From positions 62,001-126,000 of the forward strand of contig NZ_KQ954293.1 in assembly GCF_001519055.1 (NCBI RefSeq): 64,000 nucleotides of DNA, read 5' to 3'. Each line of letters starts with the position of its first letter. Within the stretch, counting starts at the first letter, position 1. This document shows, piece by piece, positions 1 through 8,126 of the stretch. The DNA is from Novosphingobium sp. Fuku2-ISO-50 (GTDB lineage Bacteria; Pseudomonadota; Alphaproteobacteria; Sphingomonadales; Sphingomonadaceae). The position numbers and the translations under genes are program-made. The notes beneath the pieces were generated by a model that searched no databases, had not been told where the DNA came from, and saw only the letters and a list, made by a program, of their open reading frames with translations.

Positions 1-1
1 C

Positions 2-376
2 GTGGCGTTTCTGCACGGCGCGCACGGCAGCGATCACCACTTGCTCGCGCTGGTGGCATCGTCGCATCGCGGGCTGCACCATTGCAGTTGGGATGTTGGA
101 TCGGTGCAGGAAATCGGCCTCGGCTCGGCGCAGATGCTGCGCGCCGGGTACAAGAAAGGCTGGGGTGTCGGCCGCCACGTGCTGGGCGCCAACTACTTCT
201 ACTATGCCACCGATCCATGGGGCAGCCATGCGGAATATTCGGCGGATATCGACTATATCCCGGCGACTTGCGAATGGCCGGCCAACGCCAATCACGACCC
301 GGCGGACAGCTTCTATCTTTGGGGCCCCGACTTGCCCGAAGGCTTCATTGATAATTTTGAACTGGCGGAGGCCTGA
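2..376 (+). CDS. Extradiol dioxygenase-like protein, C-terminal part (5' truncated)
   Basis: This is the C-terminal 124 residues of a protein that begins before the window. The fold looks like the catalytic half of a type I extradiol (VOC-fold) dioxygenase: GLHHCSWDVG near residue 25-35 resembles the segment with the second metal-binding His, and SHAEYSADID near residue 74-83 carries the Glu expected as the third ligand. These enzymes cut a catechol ring next to the hydroxyls (meta-cleavage). The first metal His would lie upstream and cannot be checked. The stop is 3 bases before the next gene, an alpha/beta hydrolase, which is the usual partner after meta-cleavage, so both probably share one transcript. 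A non-cleaving VOC relative is possible. Confidence 0.7.
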   Translation: MAFLHGAHGSDHHLLALVASSHRGLHHCSWDVGSVQEIGLGSAQMLRAGYKKGWGVGRHVLGANYFYYATDPWGSHAEYSADIDYIPATCEWPANANHDPADSFYLWGPDLPEGFIDNFELAEA

Positions 377-379
377 GCC

Positions 380-1105
380 ATGACGACATTTGTTCTGATG
401 CACGGCGGCGGCATGGGCGGCTGGACCTGGAAATTCGTGCGCGAAGTGCTCGAAGCCAAAGGCCATCGCGTTTATACCCCGACCTTCACCGGATTTGGCG
501 AGCGCGCGCATCTGATCGGTCGCGACATTGGCAATCCCACGCATGTGCTCGATATTGTCAACGTGCTCAAATACGAAGACCTGAACGATGTCGTGCTGGT
601 CGCCCACAGCTATGCCGGGACGGTGGCGCCGGGCGTTGTGGCGCAAGCGGGTGAGCGTGTGTCGCGAGTGATCTATCTCGATGCGATCATCGCCAAAGCC
701 GGGGAACGGATCGCAGCGCTGATGGGTTTTGCAACCGAGGCAGAGGCCGCGGGGCTCGATGCCATGCTGGAGGCCGGGCAAGGCCCGATCGGCTCGGGCG
801 TGGACGAAATGCAGCGCGCTGCCGCCAGGGAGCATCCGCACATGATGGACCCGGCGCGCGAACAATGGTTGCTCGACCACTTGTCCGATCAGCCGATGCG
901 CGCGACCACATGCGCGATCGCTGTGGGTGCCGAATCGATCCGCCACCCGGTCGATTATGTCGCCGCGCAGCACACGATCATGACCGCGATGCACGATCGC
1001 GCGCGCGCGCTGGGCTGGCCGGTGCATAACCACCCGGGCGACCACGCCTTTATCGTCGGCGACCCTGAAGGGGTCAGCGACATCATTTTGAAGATTGTCG
1101 GCTGA
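380..1105 (+). CDS. Alpha/beta hydrolase (EstC/salicylate-esterase-like)
   Basis: The protein has 241 residues, normal for compact alpha/beta hydrolases. LMHGGGMGGWTW at the N-terminus is the oxyanion-hole strand-loop. VAHSYAG near residue 72-78 holds the nucleophilic Ser, and NHPGDHAF near residue 217-224 holds the catalytic His. It is cytoplasmic with no signal peptide. Placed directly after an extradiol dioxygenase, it could hydrolyse a ring-cleavage product or an ester intermediate. The family also includes hydroxynitrile lyases and methyl esterases, so the substrate is open. Its TGA overlaps the ATG of the next SDR gene by one base, indicating translational coupling. Confidence 0.8.
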   Translation: MTTFVLMHGGGMGGWTWKFVREVLEAKGHRVYTPTFTGFGERAHLIGRDIGNPTHVLDIVNVLKYEDLNDVVLVAHSYAGTVAPGVVAQAGERVSRVIYLDAIIAKAGERIAALMGFATEAEAAGLDAMLEAGQGPIGSGVDEMQRAAAREHPHMMDPAREQWLLDHLSDQPMRATTCAIAVGAESIRHPVDYVAAQHTIMTAMHDRARALGWPVHNHPGDHAFIVGDPEGVSDIILKIVG

Positions 1106-1869
1106 TGGACACGCAGACACTGTTTTCGGTCAAGGGCCGCGTCGCCCTGGTTACGGGTGGCAGCGCCGGGATTGGCCGGATGATCGCCGAGGGATTGGCC
1201 GACGCGGGCGCACGGGTCTACATCTGCGCGCGCAATGCAGACAAAGTAGCAGCGGCGGCGGCGGCGCTGCCCGGCGATGTGATCGGCTTGCCCGCCGACG
1301 TCTCGACGCTGGCGGGGATCGAAGCGCTGGTTGCTGACCTGACCGCGCGCGAAAGTGCGCTGCATATCCTGGTCAACAACGCCGGAACCTTGAGCGATGC
1401 GCCAATCGACACGTTCAGCGAGGAGCAGTGGGACAGCGTGCTCGACCTCAATCTCAAGACACCGTTCTTCCTTTTGCAAAAGCTGCTGCCGCTGCTGCGC
1501 GCCGGGGCTTTGCCCGATCGCCCCGCGTCGGTGATCAACATCGGCTCGGTCGGCGCGCTCAAGATCGGCCCGCGCGAAGTCTACAGCTATCAGGCATCAA
1601 AAGGCGCGATCCACTGGCTGACCAAGTCGCTGGCCAAGAAACTCGCCGCCGACGCCATCACCGTCAACGCGATCGCGCCGGGCTTTTTCGAGAGCGACAT
1701 GACGGTGATCACGTCCGACGCGATGCGCAAAATGGTCGAAAGCATGGTTCCGCGCGGGCGCACCGGGCTGGCCGAAGACGTTGCGGGCGCGGCGATCTAT
1801 CTCGCCTCGCGCGCCGGGTCCTACGTCACCGGCTCGGTCATCCCGGTCGAAGGCGGACTGTCGATCTGA
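1105..1869 (+). CDS. SDR family NAD(P)-dependent oxidoreductase
   Basis: A classical short-chain dehydrogenase of 254 residues. TGGSAGIG near residue 17-24 is the dinucleotide-binding loop, NNAG near residue 90-93 stabilises the central sheet, and YQASK near residue 160 carries the catalytic Tyr and Lys with the Ser of NIGSVGA before them. The C-terminus VTGSVIPVEGG is typical of the RhlG/FabG-like group. It probably oxidises or reduces a secondary alcohol or ketone in the surrounding pathway. The substrate is not predictable. It is coupled to the upstream hydrolase and followed after 70 bases by the acyl-CoA dehydrogenase gene. Confidence 0.88.
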   Translation: MDTQTLFSVKGRVALVTGGSAGIGRMIAEGLADAGARVYICARNADKVAAAAAALPGDVIGLPADVSTLAGIEALVADLTARESALHILVNNAGTLSDAPIDTFSEEQWDSVLDLNLKTPFFLLQKLLPLLRAGALPDRPASVINIGSVGALKIGPREVYSYQASKGAIHWLTKSLAKKLAADAITVNAIAPGFFESDMTVITSDAMRKMVESMVPRGRTGLAEDVAGAAIYLASRAGSYVTGSVIPVEGGLSI

Positions 1870-1939
1870 CCCTGCCGTTCGACAGGTGATGAAGCGCCTG
1901 CCACGACCGATTGGCGAAGGCAGGAGAGGTTCAAAACCG

Positions 1940-3103
1940 ATGGATTTCCAGCTCAGCGAAGAACAGGCAGCATTCCGCGACATCGTGCGTCGCTGGGTCA
2001 ATGCCGAATTGCCCAAGGACCTTATGCGCAAGCTTGAGGCCGACGAGGAAAACTATCCCTATCTGATCTGGGACAAGCTCAAGGAACAGGGCTTTTTCGG
2101 CATCGGCATCCCCGAGGAATACGGCGGGTTGGGCGGCGATGTGGTCATGCAGATGATCTTTGCCCGCGAGATGGCGCGCACCGCCGGGGGCTTGCTGTGG
2201 GTGTGGGGCCTGACTTCGTTTGGCGGCGCCAAGACGCTGACCGTGGCGGGAACCGAGGAACAGCGCCGCAAATGGCTGCCCGAAATGGCGGCAGGCAATT
2301 TGCGCGTATCGCTGTCGATGACCGAACCCGACGGCGGCACCGACGTGCTGGGCGCGATGAAGACCTTTGCCGACAAAGTCGATGGCGGCTGGGTGATCAA
2401 CGGCGCCAAGATGTGGACCACCGCTGCACGGGCAGCCGACCGCCTGCTGGTGCTGGCCCGGTCGGATCGCCACGCGGCCAAGAAACACCACGGGCTGACC
2501 GCGTTTTTCGTCGATGCCAAAACGCCGGGCATCACCGCCACGCTACTGCCGAAACTGGGCATGCGCGCGATGGGCAGTTGTTCGGTCAGCTATGACAACG
2601 TGTTCGTGCCCGACAGCGACGTACTCGGCGCGCCGCATCAGGCGTGGAGCGCGATGCTGCCCAGCCTCAACAACGAACGCATCATGGTCGGCGCGCAATG
2701 CCTCGGCGCGATCGACGGCGTGCTGGAAGATGCGCTCGCCTACATGATGCAGCGGCATGCTTTCGGCAAGCCGATCGGCCAGTTCCAGATCCTGCAACAT
2801 TACGTCGCCGACATCGCTACCTCGCAGAAACTGACCGAACTACTGCTGTACAATGTCGCGTGGATGCAGGCGAATGGCATGCCCTGCGGCAATGAGGCCA
2901 ACATGCTCAAGATGGTTGCCACCGAAAACGCGGTAAAAGCGGCGGACCTTGGCATCCAGATCCTGGGCGGCATGGGCTATTCGGCGGAAACCGACATGCA
3001 GCGTTATTGGCGCGACCACCGCATCCTGCGCATGACGCCGATCTCGAACGAGATGGTGCGCAACACCATTGCCGAAAACCTCGGCCTGCCCCGATCCTTT
3101 TGA
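1940..3103 (+). CDS. Acyl-CoA dehydrogenase
   Basis: A 387-residue FAD enzyme of the acyl-CoA dehydrogenase family, expected to introduce an alpha-beta double bond into a CoA thioester and pass electrons to ETF. The ATG at 1940 gives the normal N-terminus MDFQLSEEQAAFRDIVRRW and follows AGGAGAGG. A longer open frame upstream runs through the SDR coding region and has no family similarity. SMTEPDGGTD is the FAD/substrate loop, and QILGGMGY with RYWRDHRI near the C-terminus are family signatures. Two MaoC-type hydratase genes follow, so dehydrogenation and hydration of the same CoA ester are likely consecutive steps. Confidence 0.9.
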   Translation: MDFQLSEEQAAFRDIVRRWVNAELPKDLMRKLEADEENYPYLIWDKLKEQGFFGIGIPEEYGGLGGDVVMQMIFAREMARTAGGLLWVWGLTSFGGAKTLTVAGTEEQRRKWLPEMAAGNLRVSLSMTEPDGGTDVLGAMKTFADKVDGGWVINGAKMWTTAARAADRLLVLARSDRHAAKKHHGLTAFFVDAKTPGITATLLPKLGMRAMGSCSVSYDNVFVPDSDVLGAPHQAWSAMLPSLNNERIMVGAQCLGAIDGVLEDALAYMMQRHAFGKPIGQFQILQHYVADIATSQKLTELLLYNVAWMQANGMPCGNEANMLKMVATENAVKAADLGIQILGGMGYSAETDMQRYWRDHRILRMTPISNEMVRNTIAENLGLPRSF

Positions 3104-3130
3104 AGACGTCGTTCTGAAAAGGCACCCGCG

Positions 3131-3583
3131 ATGAGCGATTTCCCCCCTGCCCCCGATGTCGCCGGCACCGCGCTCGACGGCATCAAAGTGTTCACGATCA
3201 GCGCCGGGGAAAACGCCGCGCTGTGCCGATCGATCGGGGTCGAACCCGCCGCCGACGGCAGCGCACACCCGATCTATTATTACATCGCCACGCAAGTTGC
3301 GATGGGCAAGACCGTCGCCGGCTTGTGCGAAACCTGCGAATTCGATGTCGATGACGGACCGATGATGGGTTCATCAGGCGTGCGGTTCACCGCGCCGCTC
3401 AGGGTCGGCGAAAGCTACAAGGTAACCGGCGAAATCCTCAGCCTGGTGCGCAAACAGAGTCGCAAGCTGGGCGTGATGGACGTGCTGACCTATCGCCTGC
3501 GCCTGCATCCGGCCACCGGCGGCCCGGCCCTGCTCGAAACCGACAATGTCTGGGTGCTTCCGCGCAAGGAACTGGCGGCATGA
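3131..3583 (+). CDS. MaoC-like hotdog protein, non-catalytic partner type
   Basis: A 150-residue hotdog-fold protein resembling the MaoC N-terminal (FAS1 dehydratase-like) domain. HPIYYYIATQVAMG and GVRFTAPLRVGESYKVTGEI are typical of the central helix region and following strands. The Asp/His hydratase motif seen in the next gene is absent here. Its last codon overlaps the following MaoC gene in ATGA (3580-3583). Known heteromeric hydratases such as ChsH1/ChsH2 of steroid degradation pair one catalytic and one non-catalytic hotdog chain. By analogy this pair may form one enoyl-CoA hydratase acting after the acyl-CoA dehydrogenase. Confidence 0.75.
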   Translation: MSDFPPAPDVAGTALDGIKVFTISAGENAALCRSIGVEPAADGSAHPIYYYIATQVAMGKTVAGLCETCEFDVDDGPMMGSSGVRFTAPLRVGESYKVTGEILSLVRKQSRKLGVMDVLTYRLRLHPATGGPALLETDNVWVLPRKELAA

Positions 3584-3969
3584 GCGTGACCGTGGGCGAT
3601 AGCCTGCCCCCCTTCACGATCGAGCGCATCAGCCCCGAGGGAATGCGCGACTGGTCGGTGTTCCTGGCCGATCCCAATCCGATCCACCTCGATGTCGAGG
3701 CGGTCAGGGCCAAGGGGCTGGGCGACAAACGCATCAACCAGGGGCCGATCAACGTCGCCTATGTCATCAACATGCTGTTGGCGGCGTTCCCCGGCGGCCG
3801 GATCGAGGCGATGGATTCGCGCTTTCTCGACAATGTTTATGAAGGCGACCGGGTCACGGCAACGGGCACGGTAACCGCCGTCGAAGGAAACCGCGTTTCC
3901 TGCACTTTCACGCTCGATGTCGATGGTCGCGGCACAGTCAACAGCGGCACCGCGACAATCGCAATTTAA
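3580..3969 (+). CDS. MaoC family enoyl-CoA hydratase, catalytic subunit
   Basis: A 129-residue single hotdog domain. LADPNPIHLD near residue 29-38 matches the hydratase-2 motif, with Asp and His as the water-activating pair. NQGPINVAYVINML is the central hotdog helix. Hydration of a 2-enoyl-CoA is the expected reaction. Translation is coupled to the preceding MaoC-like gene by an ATGA overlap, which supports a two-chain enzyme. A single-domain homodimeric R-hydratase is the alternative. The next gene, a VOC protein, starts 11 bases downstream behind AAGGAGA. Confidence 0.82.
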   Translation: MSVTVGDSLPPFTIERISPEGMRDWSVFLADPNPIHLDVEAVRAKGLGDKRINQGPINVAYVINMLLAAFPGGRIEAMDSRFLDNVYEGDRVTATGTVTAVEGNRVSCTFTLDVDGRGTVNSGTATIAI

Positions 3970-3980
3970 GGAGAACCGAA

Positions 3981-4529
3981 ATGCCCAGCAGCCCGTTTGC
4001 CCATGTTTGCATGGTGGTGCGCGATCTCGACAAGGCGATTGTCGACTGGACCAAGATCCTGCGCGTGCTCGAACCCGGCCAGCTTGAACAGCGGCTGGTC
4101 AAATACGACGAATTTTCCAGCGGCGACGATGCCGGGATGAAATGGGCGACGTTCGTCAACGATCACGGCACCGAAATCCAGTTCATTCAGCCCGCCCCCG
4201 GCACCCCGATGGGCCGCCGGCTCGACAAAGTGGGCGAACACGTGCACCACTTGTGCTTCACCACCGACGACGTTCCGGCCGCGATGGCCAAGCTGAAAGC
4301 CGAGGGCATCAGCCTGCCGGGCGACGGCGAAACCTTTAACGATCAGGATATGACCTGGCAGAAATGGAGCTGGGTCGGTGCGCAAAGCACCCACGGCTGC
4401 CTGATCGAAGTCGCCAGTCCCTATCAGAGCAAGAACGACGGCAGATGGTATCACGCACCGGGCAAATTCGCCTACAAGGGGCCGGGTGAACACCCCAGCC
4501 ACGCCGAAACAGTGCCGCTGTCGGCCTGA
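3981..4529 (+). CDS. VOC (glyoxalase-fold) family protein
   Basis: A 182-residue protein with one vicinal-oxygen-chelate unit pair. FAHVCMVVRDLDKAIVDW is the first beta-alpha-beta motif with a candidate metal His, GTEIQFIQP supplies a Glu, and EHVHHLCFTTDD with CLIEVASP supply further His and Glu residues. These positions fit a divalent-metal site such as in glyoxalase I, methylmalonyl-CoA epimerase or small extradiol enzymes. The epimerase idea suits the CoA-ester context, but the 40-residue C-terminal extension is not usual. The substrate is unassigned. AAGGAGA upstream is a clear ribosome-binding site. Confidence 0.7.
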   Translation: MPSSPFAHVCMVVRDLDKAIVDWTKILRVLEPGQLEQRLVKYDEFSSGDDAGMKWATFVNDHGTEIQFIQPAPGTPMGRRLDKVGEHVHHLCFTTDDVPAAMAKLKAEGISLPGDGETFNDQDMTWQKWSWVGAQSTHGCLIEVASPYQSKNDGRWYHAPGKFAYKGPGEHPSHAETVPLSA

Positions 4530-4531
4530 AC

Positions 4532-5368
4532 TTGCGCCGTTTTCAAGGCGATGGGCTGACGCTTGCCGGTGAAGCCTATGGCGATCCGGCAGCGGCACCC
4601 GTGCTGTTTTTCCATGGCGGCGGGCAAAGCCGCAGCGCGTGGCGCGGATCGGCGCGCACCGTGGCGCAGGCCGGGTATTACGGCGTGACGTTCGACTTGC
4701 GCGGGCACGGCGACAGCGACTGGGCGTCCGACGAAGATTATCTGCTCGATGCCTTTGGCCGCGATGTCGAATCCCTGCTGGCCCGGTTCGACCGCCCGGT
4801 CACTTTGGTCGGCGCCTCACGCGGCGGACAGGCCGCGCTGGTCGGCGGATCGCGCCACCCCGATCGCGTGCGCCTGATCATGCTGGCCGATGTCGCGCCG
4901 CTGATGCGCGATGACGGCGTTGACGGCATCCGCGCGTTCTTCGCCCAAAGCGCGGCAGGCTTTGCCACGCTCGACGCTGCTGCCGAGGCACTGGCGCGCA
5001 ATCTGGACCAGTCGCGCTTAGGCGATGCGTCGCGCCTGGCGCGATCGATGCGGCAGGACGCTGCGGGGCGCTGGCACTGGCGCTGGGATCCCGCCACCGG
5101 TCGCACCGAATTCCTCCACCCGCCCAGCGAGGGCGAGGCGGTGCTGGCCGCCGCCGCGCGCGTCACATCGCCCATTGTGCTGGTGCGCGCCGAATTGAGC
5201 CATCTGCTCACCGATACGGGCGTTGCCGAATTCCAGCGCCTGACCCCGCAATTGCGTGTGGTGACAGCCAAAGGCGTCGGTCATATGTTCACTGCCGACC
5301 GCAACGACGCGTTTGCCGCCGAACTGCTGGGCTGGCTGGCCAAAACACCCGAAGGAGCGTTGCCATGA
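4532..5368 (+). CDS. Alpha/beta hydrolase
   Basis: A 278-residue cytoplasmic hydrolase. VLFFHGGGQSRSAW is the oxyanion region, GASRGG near residue 90-95 holds the nucleophile Ser, and GVGHMF near residue 250 holds the catalytic His. DLRGHGDSDW near residue 53-62 is the typical DxRGHGxS motif. The best start is TTG at 4532, two bases after the previous stop. No earlier ATG exists in frame and the next residues form the normal first strand. It may open a lactone or cleave a C-C bond in a ring-fission product. Its stop overlaps the next gene in ATGA. Confidence 0.78.
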   Translation: MRRFQGDGLTLAGEAYGDPAAAPVLFFHGGGQSRSAWRGSARTVAQAGYYGVTFDLRGHGDSDWASDEDYLLDAFGRDVESLLARFDRPVTLVGASRGGQAALVGGSRHPDRVRLIMLADVAPLMRDDGVDGIRAFFAQSAAGFATLDAAAEALARNLDQSRLGDASRLARSMRQDAAGRWHWRWDPATGRTEFLHPPSEGEAVLAAAARVTSPIVLVRAELSHLLTDTGVAEFQRLTPQLRVVTAKGVGHMFTADRNDAFAAELLGWLAKTPEGALP

Positions 5369-6111
5369 CTGCGGCTTTCGTGATCGGCGCCACCGGCGGT
5401 CTCGGCCGCGCCTCGGCACTGGCGCTGGCGCGCGAATGGCCGGGAATTGCGCTGACCTACCGGACCAGCCGCGATGCGGCACAGGCCCTGGCCGAGGAAC
5501 TGCCCACGGGCTGCACCGGCCTGCCGGTTCCTTGCGACCTGACCGACGCCGATTCGATCCCGCGCGCGCTGGCCAGCGCAGTCGATCATTTCGGCAGCAT
5601 CGGCACCGTGGTCTTCGCCTCTGGCGTCGCCATCGCCCAACCCTTCGTCAGCCAGATCAGCGAAGCCCAATGGCGCGAAGTGATCGAAACCGAACTGATC
5701 GGCCTGACCCGCGTCATATCGGCCACCCTCCCCCTGTTCCGCGCCCAACGCAGCGGCAATTTCGTGATCGTGGTCTCGGTCGCCAACTATGCCTTTCCCC
5801 CCGGCGACGCACTGTCCTCGGTCCCCAAGGCCGCGATGGAATCGCTCGGCCGCGCCGTCGCCAAGGAAGAAGGCCGCTACGGTATCCGCGCCAACATGGT
5901 CGCCCCCGGCATCATTGACTCCGGCCTCGGCGCCACTTTCCTGCAAGGCCTCTACACTTCGGAAATCTGGGAGAGCCAACGCAAACGCGTGGCCCTGCAA
6001 CGCTTCGGCCAGGGCAACGACATCGCCGAAGCCGTCGCCTTCCTTGCCTCGCCCCGGGCAAGCTATATCACCGGGCAAACGCTGATCGTCGATGGCGGGT
6101 TCAGCCTGTAA
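5365..6111 (+). CDS. Atypical SDR family protein lacking the catalytic tyrosine
   Basis: This 248-residue protein has the SDR fold: IGATGGLG near residue 7-14 binds the dinucleotide, and the C-terminus YITGQTLIVDGG is standard. Two signature positions differ. The NNAG motif is replaced by FASG, and at the active site the Tyr of YxxxK is Ser (SSVPKAA), although the Lys is kept. It may therefore act as a non-redox isomerase-like or regulatory SDR, or use another acid. It is the last gene of the first rightward operon and is coupled to the preceding hydrolase by ATGA. A hairpin lies at its stop codon. Confidence 0.75.
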   Translation: MTAAFVIGATGGLGRASALALAREWPGIALTYRTSRDAAQALAEELPTGCTGLPVPCDLTDADSIPRALASAVDHFGSIGTVVFASGVAIAQPFVSQISEAQWREVIETELIGLTRVISATLPLFRAQRSGNFVIVVSVANYAFPPGDALSSVPKAAMESLGRAVAKEEGRYGIRANMVAPGIIDSGLGATFLQGLYTSEIWESQRKRVALQRFGQGNDIAEAVAFLASPRASYITGQTLIVDGGFSL

Positions 6112-6140
6112 AAAAGGGGGCGGCCCTGCGGTCGCCCCCC
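6110..6140 (-). terminator. Rho-independent terminator for the leftward SnoaL gene
   Basis: Arms GGGGGCG (6116-6122) and CGCCCCC (6133-6139) extend to a 10-bp stem with one mismatch. Read on the minus strand the stem is followed by six T residues (complement of A 6110-6115). That is the textbook order for the gene ending at 6165. On the plus strand there is no T tract, so termination of the SDR transcript is less certain. Confidence 0.75.
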
Positions 6141-6164
6141 TCCCCCTGAACATCGGCAAAAAAC

Positions 6165-6695
6165 TTATTTGTAGGGATCGACCGGTTGCGGGGCGGCGAT
6201 CACTTCGAGGTCGATCAGCATCGAGAGCACGTCGGAGATCGAATAGATGTGGACGATCTTGTCGCCTTCGAACTTGATCCAGCTGAACCACAGCACGTCG
6301 AGCTGGTTGCCGGTCGGCTTGACGCCCATGTACGGGCCGCCGGTGTGCTTGCCATGGTGGTGGCACAGCACGCAGATTTCGTCGTCGCCCCTGCCCCAGG
6401 CCTTCAGCGTGCGATAGACGCTGGGCGGAAACGTGTCGAACAGCGCCTTGGGCGACGTGACCCATTCCTGAAACGAGCCCAGATCGGGGCGGTTAGGGTT
6501 GTCATATGTCATCTTCGACGTGTCGAGGAATTCGTCGAACCCGGTCCAGTCGCCGACATTGAGCTTGTCGTGCAGGTTCATCCACTGGTTGACCATGAAC
6601 GCCTGGCGTGCGGTCAGGCCGTCGGTGATTTCGGCGCGCTTGGCGGGCGAAAGTTTGAAATCGTCAAGCGTAAAGGGCGGGATACGTCCGGCCAT
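6165..6695 (-). CDS. SnoaL-like / ester cyclase family protein
   Basis: A 176-residue NTF2-fold protein. The region MVNQWMNLHDKLNVGDWTGFDEFLDTSKMTY (residues about 32-62) is the cone-shaped helix pair and first strand of SnoaL-like proteins, and WFSWIKFEGDKIVHIYSISD near residue 140-160 is the C-terminal sheet. The start at 6695 puts MAGRIPPFTLDDF first and follows GGAGATGG. Longer frames upstream lack similarity. NTF2-fold proteins can be polyketide cyclases, isomerases or dehydratases, and no catalytic residue can be assigned here. It is transcribed alone, divergently from another NTF2-fold gene at 6853, and has its own terminator. Confidence 0.7.
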   Translation of the reverse strand: MAGRIPPFTLDDFKLSPAKRAEITDGLTARQAFMVNQWMNLHDKLNVGDWTGFDEFLDTSKMTYDNPNRPDLGSFQEWVTSPKALFDTFPPSVYRTLKAWGRGDDEICVLCHHHGKHTGGPYMGVKPTGNQLDVLWFSWIKFEGDKIVHIYSISDVLSMLIDLEVIAAPQPVDPYK

Positions 6696-6852
6696 GTTCC
6701 ATCTCCAATATGTTCCGCCCTGTTGCGGTATGTTGAATGTCCGACCCGCTTTTCCCGGTTGGATGCGTTGGTGCAACCTACCTTCGGACAGGCCCTTGCC
6801 ACGATGCGATCGTTAGCCATTGCTCCAGGCAAAAACAGGACGGGACGGGACG
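6696..6852. promoter_or_regulatory. Divergent promoter region
   Basis: This 157-base gap must hold promoters for the leftward SnoaL gene and the rightward SnoaL-AveC-PQQ operon. No confident -35/-10 pair or operator palindrome stands out. Three direct GGGAC-type repeats end directly at the ATG at 6853. Confidence 0.45.
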
Positions 6853-7308
6853 ATGACGCTCTCGATGCAGGAAATGTCGGATCGGTTCGAGATCCAGGAT
6901 TTGCTGGTCGGCTATTGCTATGCGGTGGATGACAAGGACTTCGACGCGCTCGACGCCTGCTTCACCGACGATGCGGTGATCGATTACAGCGAAATGGTCG
7001 GGTTCAAGGGCAATCTCGCGCAGACCAAGGAATTCCTGCGCGCCAGCCTCGGCCCGATCCCGATGGCGCAGCACGCGGTGCATACCACGCAGTACAAGAT
7101 CGCCGGCGATACCGCCGAGACGCGCACGGTGTGTTTCAATCCCATGGTGGTGCCAGGCGACGATGGCGCGCCGCAGACGATCTTTTTCGGGCTGTGGTAT
7201 ATCCACACGTTCCGCCGCACGCAGGCCGGGTGGCGGATTGCCAGTCTGTACGAACGCAAGGCCTTTAACCACAACCTGCCCGAGCACATCAAGGCGATGG
7301 TGGCATGA
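6853..7308 (+). CDS. SnoaL-like nuclear transport factor 2 family protein
   Basis: A 151-residue NTF2-fold protein. The N-terminal MSDRFEIQDLLVGYCYAVDD is the typical SnoaL_4 start in which a Tyr-rich helix is followed by an Asp (DFDALDACFTDDAVIDY). The C-terminal strands are FGLWYIHTFRRTQAGWRI. The family includes scytalone-dehydratase-like and steroid-isomerase-like enzymes. The conserved Tyr/Asp pocket fits that, but the reaction is unknown. The ATG at 6853 directly follows GGACGGGACG. Its stop overlaps the AveC-like gene in ATGA, so the two products are made together. Confidence 0.75.
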   Translation: MTLSMQEMSDRFEIQDLLVGYCYAVDDKDFDALDACFTDDAVIDYSEMVGFKGNLAQTKEFLRASLGPIPMAQHAVHTTQYKIAGDTAETRTVCFNPMVVPGDDGAPQTIFFGLWYIHTFRRTQAGWRIASLYERKAFNHNLPEHIKAMVA

Positions 7309-8096
7309 GCCTGGCGTTGCTCACCCTTGCCACCGCTGGCGAGGCGCCGATGGGCCCACCGGTCAATCCGTGGGTGATGGAAACCGGCAGCATCATCTTC
7401 TGGTCGGTGCTGCTGGCGGCGACCGTGCTGGTCACGCTGTTCAAACGGCGGCTACCGCTGTTCGGGCTGGTGCTGATCGCGGCGACGAGCAGTTTCTGGC
7501 AGGAATTCTATGGCGACTGGGGCGCCTATGACCATTGGAACCCCGCCTTTGCGCGCCTGCCGCTATGGGGGATCAGCGCCTATACGACGCCGGTCAAACC
7601 GCTGTTCATTCCCTTCAGCTGGGGCTGGTGGTTTGCGCTGTCGATCCCGTTGCTGGTCTCGCTGACGATGTGGCTGGGGCGGCGCTTTCCCGTCCTGTCG
7701 ACCACGGGCTGGGCGTTCGTGATCGCGTTTCCGCTGTTCACCGCCTATCAGATCCAGACCGAGGGCAGCGCGGTGGCGCAAGGCTGGTGGAGCTATGACG
7801 TGGTGCTTGGCCCCGCGATCGAAAGCGCGCGCGGGCGGTTGCCGCTGATCTTCGATTTCACGCTCGGGCTATGGGCGGCGACGTTTATCGCGTTCCTCGC
7901 GCGGCCCGATGCCGACGGCTTGCGGTGGTACGAACGCAAGCTGGGCGTGAGCGCGGCGATGGCCGGCTGGCACCGCGAGATGCGGCGGCTGGTGGCGATG
8001 ATCGTGCTGTTTCAGCTGACCTTTCTGGCGTTCAACACGTTGCCGCCGATGATCGGGCGCCTGCTGTTTGGCGGGCCGAGTGCGCTGGTTCCCTGA
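7305..8096 (+). CDS. AveC-like (spirocyclase family) integral membrane protein
   Basis: A 263-residue protein with about six or seven hydrophobic segments (near residues 25-45, 50-65, 105-125, 140-155, 190-205, 225-250). Short motifs SFWQEFYGDWGAYD and PVKPLFIPFSWGWWF resemble the family named after AveC, the spiroketal-forming protein of avermectin biosynthesis. In proteobacteria these homologues have no proven role. Residues Glu, Asp and Tyr in the loop near 67-75 could be catalytic. Coupling to a SnoaL-like gene upstream and a membrane PQQ dehydrogenase downstream suggests it acts on a lipophilic intermediate at the inner membrane. That is an inference. Confidence 0.65.
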   Translation: MSLALLTLATAGEAPMGPPVNPWVMETGSIIFWSVLLAATVLVTLFKRRLPLFGLVLIAATSSFWQEFYGDWGAYDHWNPAFARLPLWGISAYTTPVKPLFIPFSWGWWFALSIPLLVSLTMWLGRRFPVLSTTGWAFVIAFPLFTAYQIQTEGSAVAQGWWSYDVVLGPAIESARGRLPLIFDFTLGLWAATFIAFLARPDADGLRWYERKLGVSAAMAGWHREMRRLVAMIVLFQLTFLAFNTLPPMIGRLLFGGPSALVP

Positions 8097-8126
8097 TTTT
8101 TCCCAAAATTGCCGAGACCCTTGCCA

